Positions 8,179 to 16,351 of a stretch of 64,000 nt of DNA are shown one piece after another. The stretch is taken from assembly GCF_009498035.1 (NCBI RefSeq), contig NZ_CP034550.1:9734001-9798000 (forward strand), written 5' to 3'. The translations under genes and the position numbers were made by a program. Each line of letters begins with the position of its first letter. Position 1 is the first letter of the stretch. Below the pieces are notes generated by a model. The model was not told where the DNA came from, searched no databases, and saw nothing but the letters and a program-made list of their open reading frames with translations. This stretch comes from Saccharothrix syringae. GTDB lineage: Bacteria > Actinomycetota > Actinomycetes > Mycobacteriales > Pseudonocardiaceae.

Positions 8179-9174
8179 TCAGGCCCGGGGGATCTTCCCG
8201 ACCAGCGCCTTCGCGAAGCCGACCGCCGCGGCGCACCGGTCGAACTCGACCTCCTCCGGCCCGGCCGACTTCACCCGGACCACCTCGCCCTCGTCGTCCG
8301 CCTCGGTCCGCTGCACCCAGGTGACCTCGCAGGACGGGAACGAGGTCCGCGCGGACACCTGGTAGCCCTTCACCCCGCCGCCGAGGTCGACCTCGGTCTG
8401 GGCGTCGTCGAACTTGCGGTCGTCGGGCACGAACGTGCGGCGCAGGTCCAGCGTCAGCTCGCGGTCCTTGCCCGCCCACGAGCAGTTGTGCAGCCCGTAC
8501 GGGAACACGTCGGGCTCGCGGCCGACCGCCGCCTCCACCGCCGCCGCGTCCGGCAGGGCGCACGGGTCCAGGGTGATCAGCGAGCCCTTGGCGGGCGTGA
8601 TCACGCCCTTGCGCGCCTTGACCTGGTTGACCACCGACTCGGCGACCTTGCGGCCGGGCGCGCACGCGTCGCCGTCCTTGTAGCCGATCTGGACGGAGAT
8701 GCCCAGCCCCGGCTGCTCCTGGGTGATCACCGAGACGAAGCAGGCGCTGTTGTCCAGGGTCTGCTCGTGGCTGCGCAGGCCGGCGAGCTGCTTGTCGGCG
8801 TCGGCCAGCTCCACGGTCATGGTCTGGCCGATCTCGACGGTGACCGCGAGGTCCTTGCCCGAGCCGTCCTTCATGAAGTTCGAGCACCGGCTGAACCCGG
8901 TGCGGGACTCCACGCCGGGCTCGCCGAGCTCGTCGAGCAGTTCTTCCGCGAGCACCGCGCAGGGGTCGACCAGCCGCAGCCTGTCCGCGGCGAACACCGG
9001 GTCGACCGGCTGCCCGACGGGCGCCTTGGCGGTGGTCGGGGCGCCGGTGGTCGCGGTGGCGTTCCCGACCGCGGCCGGGATGGTGCTGCGCGGGAAGGTG
9101 CGCTTGGCCAGGTCCGGCCCGGCGCAGCCGGCCAGCAGGAGGAACGCGCTCAGGACGGCCACCAGACGGGTCAC
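8179..9174 (-). CDS. DUF3558-like lipoprotein with two repeats
   Basis: A 331-residue predicted lipoprotein with a textbook lipobox (LLLAGC) about 18 residues in. Two similar halves follow, each beginning with a DPCA segment and holding a small number of cysteines (about residues 70-190 and 200-331). This looks like a duplicated DUF3558 domain; function is unknown and the location is the outer face of the membrane. I use GTG 9174, directly before TRLVAVLSAFLL, because it gives a compact signal peptide. GTG 9183 and ATG 9204 are alternatives that would lengthen the N-region. Confidence 0.75.
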   Translation of the reverse strand: MTRLVAVLSAFLLLAGCAGPDLAKRTFPRSTIPAAVGNATATTGAPTTAKAPVGQPVDPVFAADRLRLVDPCAVLAEELLDELGEPGVESRTGFSRCSNFMKDGSGKDLAVTVEIGQTMTVELADADKQLAGLRSHEQTLDNSACFVSVITQEQPGLGISVQIGYKDGDACAPGRKVAESVVNQVKARKGVITPAKGSLITLDPCALPDAAAVEAAVGREPDVFPYGLHNCSWAGKDRELTLDLRRTFVPDDRKFDDAQTEVDLGGGVKGYQVSARTSFPSCEVTWVQRTEADDEGEVVRVKSAGPEEVEFDRCAAAVGFAKALVGKIPRA

Positions 9175-9311
9175 GACGTGCACGGTAGCGACCGGTTGCG
9201 CCATTCGGGGCGGGAACCCTGTGTCAGTGCTCACGGCGACCTTCGGGAACGATTCAGAAGATCATCGCGCTGTACCCGGTGGACCGCCGACAACGACGAA
9301 AGGAGCACCGA

Positions 9312-9413
9312 ATGCGCAAGCGCGTCCGACGCGCCCTCCGCCGCTTCGACGAGTGGACGGTCGAGGCGTTCAACCCCGCCCACGCCGTCCGCCGGACCTA
9401 CGGCCGGCGCTGA
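9312..9413 (+). CDS. Possible 33-residue basic small protein
   Basis: A short open frame starting at ATG 9312, preceded by AAAGGAG at ideal spacing. The product is 33 residues with an Arg/Lys-rich first third (MRKRVRRALRRF) and an aromatic, more neutral second part ending TYGRR. The strong ribosome site and consistent G/C third positions argue that it is translated. Its last 16 bases overlap the end of the convergent small membrane gene, which weakens the case a little. No function is assigned. Confidence 0.5.
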   Translation: MRKRVRRALRRFDEWTVEAFNPAHAVRRTYGRR

Positions 9414-9643
9414 TCCCCCTGGTCCGGCACGATGACGGGCCGCAGGGTCGCCCACGCCGCGAACGCCGCGGCCAGCACGACCATGCCGATGCCGGACCAC
9501 AGGTTGATGTTGAGCCCGTCGGCCTTGGCCAGGTCGGACTCGTCGGTGAAGCCGAGTCCGACCACCACCAGGACCACGCCGTAGAGGGCGAAGAGCACCG
9601 CGATCACCAGCCGCAGGTCGAACAGACCGGCCTTGCGCGCCAT
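9398..9643 (-). CDS. Small two-pass membrane protein, symporter partner
   Basis: An 81-residue protein with hydrophobic segments at about residues 10-32 and 47-68 and short charged ends. It starts at ATG 9643 with a very strong GGAGGAGG site and lies 31 bp downstream of the sodium/solute symporter gene on the same strand, so the two form an operon. A small membrane protein beside an SSS symporter recalls the DUF485-type pairing of acetate permeases, but the sequence does not clearly match that family. The role is unknown. Confidence 0.7.
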   Translation of the reverse strand: MARKAGLFDLRLVIAVLFALYGVVLVVVGLGFTDESDLAKADGLNINLWSGIGMVVLAAAFAAWATLRPVIVPDQGDQRRP

Positions 9644-9674
9644 GGTGACCTCCTCCCGAATTGAAGTCCGGCCG

Positions 9675-11360
9675 TCAGCCGAAGACGATGTTGAGCACGA
9701 GGGTCAGGACCAGCACGCCCGCGCCGAGCAGCACCGGCGAGCGGTACCAGCCGGCGTCGTCGCCGGTGGTGGAGTGCCTGCGGTCCTCCTTGGGCGTGAG
9801 GCTGTAGACGAGCCCGCGCAGCCGTTCCTCGGGCACCGGCCGGGTGAACAGGGTGACCGCGACGCTGACCGCGATGTCGACCACGAACGCCACGCCCGCG
9901 CCGAGGAAGCTCGCGCCCTGGCCCGGCAGGTCCAGCACGCCGGTCTCGGCCATCACGAACACCGCCACCGCGGCGAGCGTGCCCGCGACCAGGCCGGACC
10001 AGCCGGCAGCCGCCGACATGCGCTTCCAGAACATGCCGAGGATGAAGGTGGCGAACAGCGGCGCGTTGAAGAACGAGAACAGCGCCTGGATGTAGTCCAT
10101 GATGTTGCCGTAGCCGGCGGCCAGGAACGCGGTGCCGATGGCGATCACCGTGCCGCCGATCGTGGCCAGCCGGCCGATGCGCAGGTAGTACTCGTCCGGC
10201 CGGTCCTTCTTGACGTAGTCCTGCCACAGGTCGTAGGTGAAGACCGTGTTGAACGAGGACACGTTCGCCGCCACGCCGGCCATGAACGAGGCCAGCAGAC
10301 CCGTGATCGCGACGCCCAGCATGCCGTTGGGCAGCAGCTCCTCGATCAGCGCGGGCAGCGCGTTGTTGTAGACCACGCCCTGGCTGTCGCCGCCGGCCTT
10401 GAGCGCCTGCAGCTCCGGCACGACCAGGGCGGCGATGATGCCGGGGATGATGATCACGAACGGGATCAGCGCCTTGGGGTACGCGCCGATGATCGGCGTG
10501 CGCCGGGCCGCGGACATGCTCTTGGCCGACAGCGCGCGCTGCACCTCGGCGAAGTTCGTCGTCCAGTAGCCGAACGACAGCACGAAGCCCAGGCCGAAGA
10601 CGATGCCGATCACGCTGAGCACCGGGTTCTCGATGCCGGTCAGCTCGGTGGCGGGCCACGCCGACAGGTTCTCCGTGCCGCCGGGGCCCGCGGTGACGCG
10701 CTCGACGAGGCCGTCCCAGCCGCCGACCTTGTGCAGGCCCACGATGGTCAGCGGCAGCAGCGCGGCGACGATCACGAAGAACTGGAGCACCTCGTTGTAG
10801 ATGGCCGCGGACAGGCCGCCGAGGGTGGTGTAGACGAGCACGATCAGCGCGGCGGCGACCACCGAGAACGGGATCGGCCAGCCCAGCAGCAGGTTCAGCA
10901 GGAACGCCAGCGCGTAGAGGTTGACGCCCGCGATCAGCACCTGGGCCGCGGCGAAGCTGATCGCGTTGACCAGGTGGGCGCCCTTGCCGAAGCGGCGGCG
11001 CAGGAACTCGGGGACGCTGCGCACCTTGGAGCCGTAGTAGAACGGCATCATCACCAGGCCGAGGAACACCATGGCCGGGATCGCGCCGATCCAGTAGTAG
11101 TGCATGGTCGCCATGCCGTACTGCGCGCCGTTGGCGGCCATGCCCAGCAGCTCGATCGCGCCGAGGTTGGCGGAGATGAACGCCAGGCCGGTCACCCACG
11201 CCGGCAGCGACCGGCCGGAGAGCAGGAAGTCGAGGCTCGACGACACCGACCGGCGGGCGAGGAAGCCGATGCCCAGCACGAAGACGAAGTAGAGGGCGAG
11301 CAGCGTGTAGTCCAGCGGTCCGGCGTCGAGCCTCAGGTCCGCCTGCGCCAGTACGGGCAC
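9675..11360 (-). CDS. Sodium:solute symporter (SSS family)
   Basis: A 561-residue protein with about 13 hydrophobic segments. It opens with LDAGPLDYTLLALYF and carries conserved SSS features, including the SGRSLPAWVTGLAFISANLG segment near the first helices and YTTLGGLSAAIYNEVLQ in the middle. It should import an organic solute with sodium; the substrate (sugar, organic acid or amino acid) cannot be decided. GTG 11360 has a GGGGAGG site, whereas the ATG twelve codons upstream has none and would add an unlikely charged extension. A small membrane gene follows in the same operon. Confidence 0.85.
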   Translation of the reverse strand: MPVLAQADLRLDAGPLDYTLLALYFVFVLGIGFLARRSVSSSLDFLLSGRSLPAWVTGLAFISANLGAIELLGMAANGAQYGMATMHYYWIGAIPAMVFLGLVMMPFYYGSKVRSVPEFLRRRFGKGAHLVNAISFAAAQVLIAGVNLYALAFLLNLLLGWPIPFSVVAAALIVLVYTTLGGLSAAIYNEVLQFFVIVAALLPLTIVGLHKVGGWDGLVERVTAGPGGTENLSAWPATELTGIENPVLSVIGIVFGLGFVLSFGYWTTNFAEVQRALSAKSMSAARRTPIIGAYPKALIPFVIIIPGIIAALVVPELQALKAGGDSQGVVYNNALPALIEELLPNGMLGVAITGLLASFMAGVAANVSSFNTVFTYDLWQDYVKKDRPDEYYLRIGRLATIGGTVIAIGTAFLAAGYGNIMDYIQALFSFFNAPLFATFILGMFWKRMSAAAGWSGLVAGTLAAVAVFVMAETGVLDLPGQGASFLGAGVAFVVDIAVSVAVTLFTRPVPEERLRGLVYSLTPKEDRRHSTTGDDAGWYRSPVLLGAGVLVLTLVLNIVFG

Positions 11361-11509
11361 CCTCGCCCACCTCCCCGATCCAACATCCTCAAACACCAGC
11401 GAACACTACTCCACAGCGATCAGGCTGACCGTAGTGCACTCCGGCGCTGTTCGCCGGTTTGAACTACCCCGCGCTAAACCTGAGGTGGGCAGGGGTGCGG
11501 AAGATGCCA

Positions 11510-11947
11510 CTACCGGGTGAGGACGAACGGGACCTCGGCGTAGAACGGACCGGACGTGGCGCCGATGGTGACCTGGGTGCCGGCCTCCGCGCCGCGGAAG
11601 GACTCGGGCACCCGGACGAGGGCCCCGACGAACCGCCCGACGGCGTCGGCCGTGGTGTCGCCGACGCGCTCGCCGTGGAAGGTGAAGACCACGCGACCGT
11701 GGGCGGGGTACCCCTCGCCGCTGAGCCGCACCTCGGCGGCCACCGGCCCGGCGAGGGGCTGGGCCGCCAGGCGGGCGGAGGGCGGGGTGACCGCGGTGGT
11801 GCTGGTGCCCGCCGGGAGGGGCGCCGCGGTGAGGGCGGGCGGCCCGGTCGGGGTGGGCAGGGCGACCTTGGGCGCCTCGGCGCAACCGGCGAGCAGCAGG
11901 ACCAGCAGCAGGGCGGCCGGGTGGGGTCTTCGTCTTCGTCTTCGCAC
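11510..11947 (-). CDS. Putative lipoprotein
   Basis: A 145-residue predicted lipoprotein: an Arg-rich start (VRRRRRRPH), a hydrophobic stretch and a canonical LLLAGC lipobox with Cys near residue 22. A Pro/Thr/Ala linker leads to a small domain of beta character (AAEVRLSGEGYPAHGRVVFTFHG) that resembles an immunoglobulin-like fold; this fold is inferred. GTG 11947 has a GGGGAGG site six bases away. The family is not recognised. It lies upstream of the symporter operon on the same strand, 149 bp away. Confidence 0.65.
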   Translation of the reverse strand: MRRRRRRPHPAALLLVLLLAGCAEAPKVALPTPTGPPALTAAPLPAGTSTTAVTPPSARLAAQPLAGPVAAEVRLSGEGYPAHGRVVFTFHGERVGDTTADAVGRFVGALVRVPESFRGAEAGTQVTIGATSGPFYAEVPFVLTR

Positions 11948-12082
11948 AGCGCCTCCCCGGGCCCGTGGAACGAGGGGGTAGAGCGTATATCGGCGAATCG
12001 CCCACGCGACGCGGCCGAACGGGCGCATGACGGCGGGGTGCCGTTAGCCGGAAACGCCGCCGGTGACCCACATTTTTGCGGA

Positions 12083-12298
12083 TCACCGGTGCGAGCGGGG
12101 AAGCAATCCGACCCACGCGGTGACGGCCCACCTGCCCGTGGCCGACGGGGGCACGGCGTCGCGGTTGAGCTCGGCGCGGCACCTGTCCAGCTCCGCCTCG
12201 ACGACCTGGAGGTGGGCCGCCGGGGACTGGAGGTGGCGCACCAGGTCGGTCCTGGGCAGCTGCACCGGGTTTCCGGGGGCGCTGGGCGTCGGGTGCAC
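12083..12298 (-). CDS. Possible small hypothetical protein
   Basis: A 71-residue reading frame from GTG 12298, with more than 90% G/C at third positions and a helical, charged central segment (HLQVVEAELDRCRAEL). There is no clear ribosome site and no recognised family. It sits in a 690-bp region otherwise empty of genes (11948-12641). It could be a real small gene or the remnant of one. The rest of that region shows nothing I can name except the terminator near 12600. Confidence 0.3.
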   Translation of the reverse strand: MHPTPSAPGNPVQLPRTDLVRHLQSPAAHLQVVEAELDRCRAELNRDAVPPSATGRWAVTAWVGLLPRSHR

Positions 12299-12579
12299 GT
12301 CCGACGCCGCCCGCGAGGCGCGCCGGCGGCGAGCAGACCAGCCGGACCTTCCGGGAGCGGTGCTCTGGCCCGGTTCGCGGTCGCCGCCGGTGAACCGGGC
12401 GCCAATTGATCCGCGCTGCCGCCGATCCCCGTCCAGCGTCGTCCACCGGAGCGATGCCACGGTCATCCCGGGTCTTCCTCGCACCAAGTCGCGGACAAGG
12501 GACCCGTGGTGCTCCACGGCGTGGTTCCAGCCGAGCGGTGGAAGCACGGCCGCGTTGCGGCGCGAGCCGTGAGAGGCGC

Positions 12580-12617
12580 GGAGGGGTGTTGCGGGTTCGA
12601 GCCCGCAACACCCCTCC
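12580..12617 (-). terminator. Strong hairpin downstream of nucS
   Basis: A perfect 16-bp stem (12580-12595 with 12602-12617) and a 6-base loop TTCGAG, 25 bp after the nucS stop. No T-run follows, as is common for actinobacterial terminators. Confidence 0.7.
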
Positions 12618-12641
12618 TGCGGCCGGCCGGATCCCCGGTGG

Positions 12642-13301
12642 CTAGAACAGCCGGAACTCGTCCGGTTCGATGCCGCGCAGCGCGTCGTAGTCCAGGACCA
12701 CGCACCGGATACCCCGGTCCTCCGCCAGCGTCCGCGCCTGTGGCTTGATCTGCTGCGCCGCGAACACCCCCTTCACCGGCGCCAGCAACGGGTCGCGGTT
12801 GAGCAGTTCCAGGTACCTGGTCAGCTGCTCCACCCCGTCGATCTCGCCGCGGCGCTTGATCTCGACCGCCACGGAGCCCCCGGAGGCGTCGCGGCACATC
12901 AGGTCGACCGGGCCGATCGGGGTCGGGAACTCGCGGCGGACCAGGGTCCAGCCCTCGCCCAGCGTGGTCACGTGCTCGGCCAGCAGCTTCTGCAGGTCCG
13001 CCTCGACGCCGTCCTTGACCAGGCCCGGTTCGGGGCCCAGCTCGTGCTTGGAGTCGTGCAGGACCTCGGCCAGGGTGATGATCAGCTTCTCGCCCGCCTT
13101 GTTCTGCACCACCCACATGTCCGGCTCCTCGATGAGCCAGCACGGCGGGCTCATCCAGTTCAGCGGCTTGTACGCGCGGTCGTCCGAGTGGATCGACACC
13201 GAGCCGTCCGCCTTGATCAGCAGCAGCCTCTGCGCCATCGGCAGATGGGCGGTGAGGCGTCCGACGTAGTCGACCTGGCAGCGAGCGATGACGAGGCGCA
13301 C
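12642..13301 (-). CDS. nucS: Endonuclease NucS (EndoMS), mismatch repair
   Basis: A 219-residue protein starting [16 protein letters not shown]. In actinobacteria lacking MutS/MutL, NucS cuts both strands at mismatches and keeps mutation rates low. The C-terminal nuclease domain shows the catalytic GPVDLMCRD and [12 protein letters not shown] segments, and the very end (EFRLF) is the sliding-clamp binding tail. GTG 13301 gives the conserved N-terminus; the open frame upstream is only GC-driven. It is divergent from an amino-acid permease and followed by a strong hairpin. Confidence 0.95.
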   Translation of the reverse strand: MRLVIARCQVDYVGRLTAHLPMAQRLLLIKADGSVSIHSDDRAYKPLNWMSPPCWLIEEPDMWVVQNKAGEKLIITLAEVLHDSKHELGPEPGLVKDGVEADLQKLLAEHVTTLGEGWTLVRREFPTPIGPVDLMCRDASGGSVAVEIKRRGEIDGVEQLTRYLELLNRDPLLAPVKGVFAAQQIKPQARTLAEDRGIRCVVLDYDALRGIEPDEFRLF

Positions 13302-13357
13302 GGCCGACAGGCTACGGGGTGCGAGCGCCGGGGCACCGGCAGGTACCGTCGGCCGAC

Positions 13358-14740
13358 GTGTCCCCACCACGCCGGCTGCTGCGCACCAAGCCCCTCGACC
13401 GGATGACCGAGGAGGGCGCCCGCACACCGCTGCGCCGCACCCTCGGCCTCGTGCCGCTGGTCGCGCTGAGCGTCGGCGCCACGCTGGGCACCGGCATCTT
13501 CGTCGTGCTCGGCCAGGCCGCGCCGGTGGCGGGGCCCGCGGTCGCGGTGTCGTTCGCGGTGGCGGCGCTGGCCGCGCTGTTCTCCGCGCTGTCCTACGCC
13601 GAGCTGGCGGGCGCGGTGCCGCTGTCCGGGTCCGCCTACTCCTACACCTACGCCACGCTGGGCGAGCTGGTCGCCTGGGTCTGCGGGTGGTGCCTGCTGC
13701 TGGAGTACGGCGTGTCGGTGGCCGCGGTCGCGGTGGGCTGGAGCGGGTACCTCAACGCGTTCCTCGACGCCACCCTGGGCGTCCGGCTGCCCGAGGCGCT
13801 GACCGGCGGCGTGGTGGACCTGCCCGCGGCGGTGGTCGTGCTGCTGGCCACGGCGGTGCTGCTGGGCGGCGTGCGGGAGAGCGCGGCGGTGACCACGGTC
13901 ACGACGGCGCTCAAGGTGGCCGTGCTGGTCTTCTTCGTGGTGGTGGCCGTGGTCGGGTTCCGCGCCGAGAACCTGGCGCCGTTCGCGCCGGCCGGGGTCG
14001 CGGGCGTCACGGGCGCCGCCTCGCTGGTGTTCTTCTCCTTCATCGGCTTCGACGCCGCGTCCACGGCGGGCGAGGAGGCCCGCGACCCGCAGCGGGACCT
14101 GCCGCGGGCCATCGTCATCTCACTGGTCCTGGTCACCGCCGTGTACGTGCTGGTGGCGCTGGCCGCGGTGGGCGCGGTCGGGGTGGACGCGCTGGCCGAC
14201 TCGGACGCCTCGCTGGCCACGGTGCTGGAGCGGGTCACCGGCTCCGCCTGGCCCGCGACCGTGCTGGCGGCCGGCGCGGTGGTGGCGATCGCGTCGGTGG
14301 TGCTCACCGTGCTGTACGGGCAGACGCGGGTGCTGGTCGCCATGTCCCGCGACGGCCTGGTGCCCGCGGTGTTCGCGCGGGTGGGCGCGCGGCGCGTGCC
14401 GACGGTGAACACGCTGGTGGTCGGCGCCGTGGTGGCGGTGCTGGCCGCGCTGGTGCCGCTGGGGCAGCTCGCGGAGGCCACGAGCATCGGGACGCTCGTG
14501 GCGTTCGGCCTGGTCAACGTCGGCGTGCTGGTGCTGCGGCGCACCCGGCCGGACCTGCCGCGCTCGTTCCGCGTGCCGTGGTCGCCGGTGGTGCCGCTGC
14601 TGGGCCTGGGCATGTGCGCGCTGCTGGTGGCGGGGCTCGCGCCCGCGACCTGGGTGGCGTTCGGCGCGTGGTCGGTCGCGGGCCTGGTGGTGTACTTCGC
14701 CTACGGCCGGCACCGGTCGAAGTTGGCACAGGGAGAGTGA
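13358..14740 (+). CDS. APC-family amino-acid permease
   Basis: A 460-residue transporter with about 12 to 13 membrane segments. The first helix carries the [13 protein letters not shown] motif and the [28 protein letters not shown] segment is the usual APC signature; [15 protein letters not shown] lies in helix 6. The short N-terminal [12 protein letters not shown] segment resembles cationic amino-acid transporters, so arginine or lysine type substrates are possible. GTG 13358 is chosen to match that N-terminus. Its end overlaps the start region of the Nudix gene, indicating a two-gene operon. Confidence 0.87.
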   Translation: MSPPRRLLRTKPLDRMTEEGARTPLRRTLGLVPLVALSVGATLGTGIFVVLGQAAPVAGPAVAVSFAVAALAALFSALSYAELAGAVPLSGSAYSYTYATLGELVAWVCGWCLLLEYGVSVAAVAVGWSGYLNAFLDATLGVRLPEALTGGVVDLPAAVVVLLATAVLLGGVRESAAVTTVTTALKVAVLVFFVVVAVVGFRAENLAPFAPAGVAGVTGAASLVFFSFIGFDAASTAGEEARDPQRDLPRAIVISLVLVTAVYVLVALAAVGAVGVDALADSDASLATVLERVTGSAWPATVLAAGAVVAIASVVLTVLYGQTRVLVAMSRDGLVPAVFARVGARRVPTVNTLVVGAVVAVLAALVPLGQLAEATSIGTLVAFGLVNVGVLVLRRTRPDLPRSFRVPWSPVVPLLGLGMCALLVAGLAPATWVAFGAWSVAGLVVYFAYGRHRSKLAQGE

Positions 14741-14742
14741 TC

Positions 14743-15279
14743 GTGGAGACCCTCGGCACGCGCGAGGTGTACGCGAACCCGTGGATGGTGGTCCGGGAGG
14801 ACGCCATCGGGCGCGCGGACGGGACGACCGGCATCTACGGCGTGGTGGACAAGCCGCACTACGCGCTGGTGATCCCCATGGACGGCGAGCGGCTGCGGCT
14901 GGTCGAGCAGTACCGGTACCCGCTGGGCATGCGGCGCTGGGAGTTCCCGCAGGGCACCGCGCCGGACCGGGCCGACCTGCCGCCCGCGGCGCTGGCCGAG
15001 CGCGAGCTGCGCGAGGAGACCGGGCTGCGCGCGGGCCGCCTGGTGGAGCTGGGGCTGCTGGACGTCGCCCCGGGCATGTCCAGCCAGCGCGGCCGGGTGT
15101 TCCTGGCCACCGAGCTGACCGAGGGGGTGCACGAGCGCGAGCACGAGGAGCAGGACATGCGCTCGGCGTGGTTCCAGCGGGCGGAGTTCGAGGCGATGAT
15201 CGCCCGCGGCGAGATCACCGACGCCCAGTCGATCGCCGCCTACACCCTGCTCCTGCTGCACGAGCACGCGCAGCCGTGA
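14743..15279 (+). CDS. Nudix hydrolase, ADP-ribose pyrophosphatase-like
   Basis: A 178-residue Nudix protein. The core RELREETGL is intact, but the region between the Nudix Gly and this core is two residues longer than the standard box. The order YGVVDKPHYALVIP, QYRYPLGMRRWEFPQG and RVFLATEL follows ADP-sugar diphosphatases. GTG 14743 has GGGAG seven bases upstream; GTG 14737 overlaps the permease stop but lacks spacing. It is co-transcribed with the permease. The real substrate is unknown. Confidence 0.82.
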   Translation: METLGTREVYANPWMVVREDAIGRADGTTGIYGVVDKPHYALVIPMDGERLRLVEQYRYPLGMRRWEFPQGTAPDRADLPPAALAERELREETGLRAGRLVELGLLDVAPGMSSQRGRVFLATELTEGVHEREHEEQDMRSAWFQRAEFEAMIARGEITDAQSIAAYTLLLLHEHAQP

Positions 15280-15312
15280 GGCCCGGGGTCGCGCCGCACC
15301 GCAGGTCGGCGT

Positions 15313-15339
15313 GACCCCCGACCCGGATCGACGGGGGTC
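15313..15339. terminator. Hairpin between convergent genes
   Basis: GACCCCCG (15313-15320) pairs perfectly with CGGGGGTC (15332-15339) around an 11-base loop. It lies between the ends of the convergent Nudix and enoyl-CoA hydratase genes and could stop transcription both ways. Confidence 0.5.
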
Positions 15340-15358
15340 CACGGCCGGCCCGGTGCGG

Positions 15359-16132
15359 TCAGTCCGACCACACCGCCGGGCGCTTCTCCAGGAACGCGGC
15401 CATGCCCTCCTTGGCCGCGTCGGTCTGCGACGCCGCGGCCATGACCTCCAGCGCGATCGCGTACGCGTCGGCCTCGGGCCGGTCCAGCTGGGCGTAGATC
15501 GTCTGCTTGCCGAGCGCCTTGCTGGCCCGGCTGCCGCGCGTGGCCCGGTGCAGCAGGTCGGCCACGGCGTCGTCCAGCTCCGCGGCGGGCACCACCCGGT
15601 TGACCAGGCCCCACCGCTCGGCGGTGCGCGCGTCCACCGGGTCACCGGTCAGCGCCAGCTCCATCAGCCGCTTGCGCCCGACGGCCCGCGCCACCGGCAC
15701 GGCCGGGGTGTGGCAGAACCAGCCGCCCTTGCCGCCGGGCAGCGCGAAGGCCGCCTCCTCCGCCGCGACGGCCAGGTCGCACGAGGCGACCAGCTGGCAG
15801 CCCGCCGCGGTGGCCAGGCCGTGTACCCGGGCGATCACCACCTGCGGCACGGACTCGATGGCGCGCATCAGGTCCGTGCACAGGGTCAGCAGCTCGCGCA
15901 CGCCCTCCAGGTCGCGCGCGGCGACGTCGGCGAAGTCGTGCCCGGCGCAGAACACCGGCCCCTCGCCCGCGAGCACGACCCCCACCGCGTCGGACGCGGC
16001 GACGTCCTGGAACGCGGTCAGCAGCTCGACCAGGTGCTCCCCGGACAGCGAGTTGCGCCGCGCGGCGCGGTCCATGGTGATGCGCACGACGTCATCCGTG
16101 CGCTCGACGCGGATGTGCTGGTACTCGGCCAT
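15359..16132 (-). CDS. Enoyl-CoA hydratase/isomerase family protein
   Basis: A 257-residue crotonase-fold protein. The oxyanion-hole segments VVLAGEGPVFCAGHDF and VHGLATAAGCQLVASCDLAVA are present. The position of the first catalytic Glu of classical hydratases is Ala/Cys-containing (ATAAGCQL), and a Gly-rich GGKGGWFCH follows where the second Glu usually lies, so a hydratase with both glutamates is unlikely. This matches mammalian ECHDC3-like crotonases, whose activity is uncertain. ATG 16132 is the natural start. It lies about 220 bp downstream of the ethylmalonyl-CoA mutase gene, same strand; that gap holds no gene I can support. Confidence 0.82.
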   Translation of the reverse strand: MAEYQHIRVERTDDVVRITMDRAARRNSLSGEHLVELLTAFQDVAASDAVGVVLAGEGPVFCAGHDFADVAARDLEGVRELLTLCTDLMRAIESVPQVVIARVHGLATAAGCQLVASCDLAVAAEEAAFALPGGKGGWFCHTPAVPVARAVGRKRLMELALTGDPVDARTAERWGLVNRVVPAAELDDAVADLLHRATRGSRASKALGKQTIYAQLDRPEADAYAIALEVMAAASQTDAAKEGMAAFLEKRPAVWSD

Positions 16133-16351
16133 GGGGGGACCGTATCCGGCGGGGCAACCTCCCCGCTCGGCGTCGCGGCCGCGGGGTCGCTGGGGTCGCT
16201 GCCCGCGCCGGCCGGCATGACTTGCCCGATCGTGGCGCGCGACGGGACCGGCGGTGGGCCCGGCCGGCCGCGGAACGCGCCCTGGCCGACGGCAACGGCC
16301 GCGGTGCGGACCTGCCGGCCTGGTCCGCCCACGCCCGCGGGCCGACACCGC

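Noticed and set aside
12591..12606. A tRNA T-arm look-alike (GCGGGTTCGAGCCCGC)
   Set aside because: It is part of a longer perfect hairpin and no acceptor, D-arm or anticodon arm surrounds it.
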